Assembly: GCF_002087075.1 (NCBI RefSeq)
Contig: NZ_MWSM01000001.1
Location: 1 to 45,265 of the forward strand
Source: Streptococcus pseudopneumoniae ATCC BAA-960 = CCUG 49455
Lineage (GTDB): Bacteria; Bacillota; Bacilli; Lactobacillales; Streptococcaceae
Reading direction: 5' to 3'
DNA: 45,265 nt
In this document: one piece after another, positions 44,102 through 45,265 of the stretch
Position numbering within the stretch: position 1 is the stretch's first letter
Layout of the letters: every line of letters begins with the position of its first letter
Program-made: the position numbers and the translations under genes
The notes under the pieces: model-generated
What the model was told of the DNA's origin: nothing
Database searches by the model: none
What the model saw: only the letters and a program-made list of their open reading frames with translations

Positions 44102-45139
44102 ATGCTAGCCATTGAAGAGAGTCAGAAGTTGACTTTATCAAATTTACCTAGCCTGAGCCTTTTTACAGGGACAGATCAGGGTCAGTTTGAAGTGATGAAG
44201 AGTCAAGTATTGAAACAGATTGGCTATGATTCTGCTGATCTCAACTTTGCCTACTTTGATATGAAAGAAGTGGTCTACAAGGATGTGGAACTGGAGTTAG
44301 TCAGCCTTCCTTTCTTTGCGGATGAGAAAATCGTGATATTAGACCATTTTGTAGATATCACAACAGCCAAGAAACGCTTTTTAACAGATGATGAACTCAA
44401 GTCGTTTGAGGAATACCTTGATAACCCTTCACCAACAACCAAGTTGTTGATCTTTGCGGAAGGAAAGCTGGATAGCAAAAGACGGCTGGTAAAATTACTT
44501 AAGCGTGATGCCAAGGTCTTTGATGCAGTAGAAGCCAAAGAACAAGAATTACGCCAGTATTTCCAAAAGTGGAGCCAGAAAGAAGGTCTGCAGTTTACCA
44601 ATAATTCTTTTGAAAATCTTCTCGTCAAGTCGGGTTTTCAATTTAGCGAAATCCAGAAAAATCTCCTCTTTTTACAGTCCTATAAGGAAGACTCTGTTAT
44701 CGAGGAAGAGGATATTGTTAACGCAATTCCCAAGACCTTACAGGACAATATTTTTGATTTAACTCAGTTTATTCTGACTAAAAAGATGGATCAGGCGCGC
44801 GATTTGGTTAGAGATTTGACCTTGCAAGGTGAAGATGAAATCAAACTGATTGCAGTCATGCTAGGACAATTTCGGACTTTTACTCAGGTGAAGATTTTGG
44901 CGGAGTCTGGGCAAACAGAATCTCAGATTGCAAGTAGTCTAGGAAGTTTTCTCGGACGCAATCCTAATCCCTATCAAATCAAGTTTGCGCTGAGAGATTC
45001 AAGAGGACTTTCTTTGAGCTTTTTGAAGCAAGTAATTTCCTACTTGATTGAGACAGACTATCAGATTAAGACAGGACTCTATGAAAAAGGTTTCCTTTTT
45101 GAAAAGGCACTCTTACAGATTGCTAGTCAGGTCAATTGA
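44102..45139 (+). CDS. holA: DNA polymerase III subunit delta
   Basis: Clamp-loader delta subunit (345 aa) that opens the sliding clamp during replication. The N-terminal AAA-like domain starts LFTGTDQGQFEVMKSQVLKQIGY and contains VSLPFFADEKIVIL and KLLIFAEGKLDSKRRLVKLLK. The C-terminal helical collar includes DNIFDLTQFILTKKMDQARDLVRDLTLQGEDE and RTFTQVKIL. RBS AAAGGAGAG. 33 nt after pyrDA, so probably cotranscribed. Confidence 0.94.
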   Translation: MLAIEESQKLTLSNLPSLSLFTGTDQGQFEVMKSQVLKQIGYDSADLNFAYFDMKEVVYKDVELELVSLPFFADEKIVILDHFVDITTAKKRFLTDDELKSFEEYLDNPSPTTKLLIFAEGKLDSKRRLVKLLKRDAKVFDAVEAKEQELRQYFQKWSQKEGLQFTNNSFENLLVKSGFQFSEIQKNLLFLQSYKEDSVIEEEDIVNAIPKTLQDNIFDLTQFILTKKMDQARDLVRDLTLQGEDEIKLIAVMLGQFRTFTQVKILAESGQTESQIASSLGSFLGRNPNPYQIKFALRDSRGLSLSFLKQVISYLIETDYQIKTGLYEKGFLFEKALLQIASQVN

Positions 45140-45155
45140 CATTTGTTGAAACTAC

Positions 45156-45190
45156 AACCCGCGTCAGGATTATCTTGTCGTGGGTTTCTT
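45156..45190 (+). terminator. holA terminator-like hairpin
   Basis: AACCCGCG/CGTGGGTT (one G-U) with a modest T tail. Confidence 0.55.
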
Positions 45191-45207
45191 ACTGATTTGC
45201 TTATTTT

Positions 45208-45265
45208 ATACTCAATGAAAATCAAAGAGCAAACTAGGAAACTAGCTGCAGGCTGCTCAAAGCAC
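45208..45265 (-). repeat. BOX element, cut by the window edge
   Basis: ATACTCAATGAAAATCAAAG onward matches the start of the reverse-orientation BOX elements at 11156 and 36319; the boxA end lies beyond the window. Confidence 0.82.

Overview
The window looks like a chromosomal segment of Streptococcus pneumoniae or a very close mitis-group relative. The evidence is low GC, BOX and RUP repeats, and the gene order lctO - thiamine cluster - cop operon - spxB - manA - clpP - liv operon - prfB - ftsEX - ptsG - metK - pyrDA - holA, which matches my memory of the pneumococcal chromosome. Species was not tested by any search.

Layout. (1) 1-1.4 kb: insertion-sequence debris, an antisense ISL3/IS1167 C-terminal remnant fused to a two-frame IS630-family transposase. 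(2) 1.4-2.5 kb: lctO with a cre-like site. (3) 2.6-12.3 kb: a thiamine salvage and uptake region. TPP riboswitch 1 leads tenA(E-type)-BOX-thiM-thiE. TPP riboswitch 2 plus a RUP element leads ykoE-ykoD-ykoC-tenA(C-type)-thiW-thiM-thiE. A convergent thiD has its own third TPP riboswitch. The region holds two paralogues each of TenA, ThiM and ThiE. (4) 12.4-15.5 kb: the copper operon copY-cupA-copA with two cop boxes. (5) 15.6-19.2 kb: spxB, a small VOC/glyoxalase gene between two identical hairpins, then an internally deleted IS630-type transposase next to the C-terminal stub of a GH1 6-phospho-beta-glucosidase. (6) 19.3-25.5 kb: manA, an SNF transporter with a leader attenuator, a TipA-like MerR regulator, a BaiN-type flavoprotein, DegV/FakB and a TetR regulator. 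(7) 25.5-32.5 kb: dCMP deaminase, upp, clpP (CtsR box), ylbG, and the branched-chain amino acid ABC operon livJHMGF (CodY box). (8) 32.7-45.1 kb: acuB-like CBS/ACT protein, prfB with programmed +1 frameshift, ftsE-ftsX, ptsG, an endonuclease/phosphatase-family enzyme, a DEAD-box helicase, metK with an SMK (SAM-III) box, pyrDA and holA.

How it fits together. Most of the window is core metabolism and housekeeping. Its richest content is regulatory: three TPP riboswitches, an SMK box, cop boxes, a CtsR box, a CodY box, cre-like sites, a MerR-type 19-bp-spacer promoter, many extended -10 promoters (TGnTATAAT), and several terminators whose U-tract abuts the next promoter. LctO and SpxB link lactate to pyruvate to acetyl phosphate and H2O2; SpxB needs TPP, so the adjacent thiamine salvage genes supply its cofactor. 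I saw no tRNA, rRNA, CRISPR array or prophage, and no convincing new multi-gene system. The least explained items are the SNF leader, the duplicated hairpins around the glyoxalase gene, the third (translational) TPP switch, and the remnant-like stretches at 5.3-5.5 kb and 42.7-43.1 kb.
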